From Limnohabitans sp. (GTDB lineage Bacteria; Pseudomonadota; Gammaproteobacteria; Burkholderiales; Burkholderiaceae_C): a stretch of 7,432 nt of DNA. A program made the translations under genes and the position numbers. Below the pieces are notes generated by a model, which was not told the DNA's origin, did not search any database, and was given only the letters and a program-made list of their open reading frames with translations. Positions 6,746-7,432 of the stretch are shown here, piece after piece. Within the stretch, counting starts at the first letter, position 1; every line of letters begins with the position of its first letter. The DNA lies in NCBI GenBank assembly GCA_009693225.1, contig SHXP01000112.1:1-7432 (forward strand), given 5' to 3'.

Positions 6746-6770
6746 GCTGACAATGCGTCCTTGTGTCAGC
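6746..6770 (-). repeat. Stem-loop GCTGACA / TGTCAGC at the end of the secretion relic
   Basis: A perfect 7-bp inverted repeat (6746-6752 and 6764-6770) with an 11-nt loop. It overlaps the TGA that closes the shifted reading frame of the relic. No T-run follows on the minus strand, so termination by the intrinsic route is doubtful. Confidence 0.3.
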
Positions 6771-7112
6771 GAAAGCCTTTGCTCAATTCCAGCCAGGCGC
6801 CGGGGTGGCGATAACTGCTGCCGGGGAGCTGGGAAGGGGTGTTACCCAGCGGATTGCTGACAGTCAGGCTGGCGCGCCACAGTGGCCGGGACCTTCCCAG
6901 GACAGGCTGAGTCCGGCGTCGGCCAGGCGAGCCTGGTTGCTGCCGGAGGCGTACGCTTTGGCCGGCCTGGCTTGACTGTGCATGACGACGGCCTGGCCGC
7001 TGACCACTTGCGCGCCCTGTGGTGCCGCCTGAACCAGCAAAGGGCAGGTCAGCAGGGACAACAAGCCTCGGCGGCTGACTTCCTTTGTTTTATGGTGTAA
7101 TAAAGTATTCAT
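6766..7112 (-). pseudogene. Relic joining a TpsA-like N-terminus to a TpsB-like C-terminus (two-partner secretion), frame-disrupted
   Basis: From ATG 7112 an 82-codon frame runs to a TGA at 6866-6864. Residues 1-30 look like a signal peptide: basic n-region K8-R15, Leu-rich core, VQA at the end. The mature start PQGAQVVSGQA (31-41) resembles the beginning of filamentous-haemagglutinin exoproteins (P.GG.VV.G.A). From about residue 55 (ASGSNQARLADAGLSLSWEG) it instead resembles the C-terminal strands of ShlB/FhaC-type transporters. Near 6880 the frame breaks. The neighbouring minus frame from 6879 continues for 37 codons (WRASLTVSNPLG, then a segment ending GAWLELSKGF and Arg) to a TGA at 6768-6766, which fits a TpsB C-terminus. 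The simplest reading is an internal deletion across a tpsA-tpsB pair plus a later frameshift. Family assignments are from memory of motifs. A small unrelated ORF is the alternative. Confidence 0.5.
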
Positions 7113-7337
7113 TTTTGAATTCAACAAAATCTGTATTTACTAAATTTCAACGGATAAATGTTAATAACAATTTAATCAATAAATTCATTAATTAACTATT
7201 AAATACGATTTATTTGTTCTTTAGCATCAAAAAAAACATCAGCATAAATAGCTCACATTTTTTCCGATAATAGAATGCAACAAGTATTTCAAGCCATGGA
7301 CAGCGGTTTTCCAGGGGGCCGTCACCAATAATCCGGC
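7113..7337. other. AT-rich intergenic segment between the secretion relic and the deacetylase gene
   Basis: Counting bases over 7141-7260 gives 24 G/C in 120, or 20% GC, against clearly GC-rich flanks. It holds no ORF of note. It contains TCAATAAATT (7176-7185), which differs at one position from the H-NS high-affinity motif TCGATAAATT known in E. coli, and a 10-bp palindrome TTGAATTCAA (7115-7124) just upstream of the relic's ATG. A GATAAT box reading rightward (7266-7271) could serve the deacetylase gene, but no matching -35 was found. Low GC of this sort is typical of laterally acquired promoters. Confidence 0.5.
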
Positions 7338-7432
7338 ATGCAAATTTACTTCGCCGCCACGCACTTACAGACATTGCCAGCCGGGCACCGGTTCCCCATG
7401 GGCAAGTACAAGTTGCTGCGCCAGTGCCTGGC
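7338..7432 (+). CDS. Histone-deacetylase-family amidohydrolase, N-terminal 31 codons (partial, runs off right edge)
   Basis: The ATG at 7338 is the first start after an in-frame TAA (7329-7331), and the frame stays open to the window edge. The residues L13-P14-A-G16-H17-R18-F19-P20-M21-G-K23-Y24, followed by LLR, match the conserved N-terminus of bacterial HDAC-like proteins (P.GHRFPM.KY..LR). These are zinc-dependent amidohydrolases that remove acetyl or related groups from lysines, polyamines or other amides. The catalytic His/Asp residues lie beyond the window, so activity cannot be judged. No convincing Shine-Dalgarno is visible: a GGGGG run at 7314-7318 is too far away. The gene is divergent from the secretion relic. 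Confidence 0.75.
   Translation, partial: MQIYFAATHLQTLPAGHRFPMGKYKLLRQCL

Noticed and set aside
6763..7100. Plus-strand open frames at 6763-6975 and 6882-7100
   Set aside because: They lie opposite the relic, have no recognisable motif and no ribosome binding site.
7113..7127. TTG start at 7127 for the relic
   Set aside because: It lies in the palindromic AT-rich segment without a ribosome binding site. The ATG at 7112 precedes a normal signal-peptide n-region.
7161..7207. Repeated TTAAT/ATTAA words in the AT-rich segment as a direct-repeat array or replication origin iterons
   Set aside because: The units are too short, irregularly spaced and explained by base composition. No DnaA boxes or Rep gene are nearby.

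Overview
The window looks like a chromosomal stretch of a betaproteobacterium, probably order Burkholderiales and perhaps family Comamonadaceae. The reasons are the dnaG-then-sigma-factor order with a Lys/Ala/Pro-rich sigma N-terminus, a phasin of the Ralstonia PhaP type, a short-chain dehydrogenase very close to the HSD10 family, and GC-rich coding DNA. The family-level placement is inference from remembered homologues; no database search was possible.

Layout. From 4777 down to 1, four minus-strand genes form one likely operon: an HSD10-like 3-hydroxyacyl-CoA dehydrogenase (4019-4777), a periplasmic gamma-glutamyltransferase (2180-3997), DNA primase dnaG (342-2174), and the first 50 codons of a probable rpoD (1-152, running off the window). 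The gaps are 21, 5 and 189 nt. Divergent from this block, on the plus strand, is a patatin-like phospholipase made as a lipoprotein (4887-5804). It converges on a minus-strand phasin gene (5949-6497), which has a clear intrinsic terminator (5859-5885) and a good sigma-70 promoter (6571-6598). Two TGC-N3-GCA palindromes flank that promoter and are candidate sites for the polyhydroxyalkanoate repressor PhaR.

Between the phasin and the right edge lies the only accessory-looking DNA. A short, frame-disrupted minus-strand reading (6766-7112) seems to join the signal-peptide end of a two-partner-secretion exoprotein (TpsA) to the C-terminal strands of its transporter (TpsB). Upstream of it is a very AT-rich segment (20% GC counted over 7141-7260) with a near-match to the H-NS high-affinity site. 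At the right edge, the first 31 codons of a histone-deacetylase-family amidohydrolase start on the plus strand (7338-7432).

Functional reading. Most of the window is housekeeping: replication priming, primary sigma factor, fatty-acid or branched-chain acyl-CoA oxidation, glutathione/gamma-glutamyl turnover, lipid hydrolysis and PHA granule coating. I found no CRISPR array, tRNA, rRNA, intact insertion sequence or defence system. The points most worth a second look are the secretion-system relic with its AT-rich flank, the operator pair around the phasin promoter, and the placement of ggt directly in front of dnaG.
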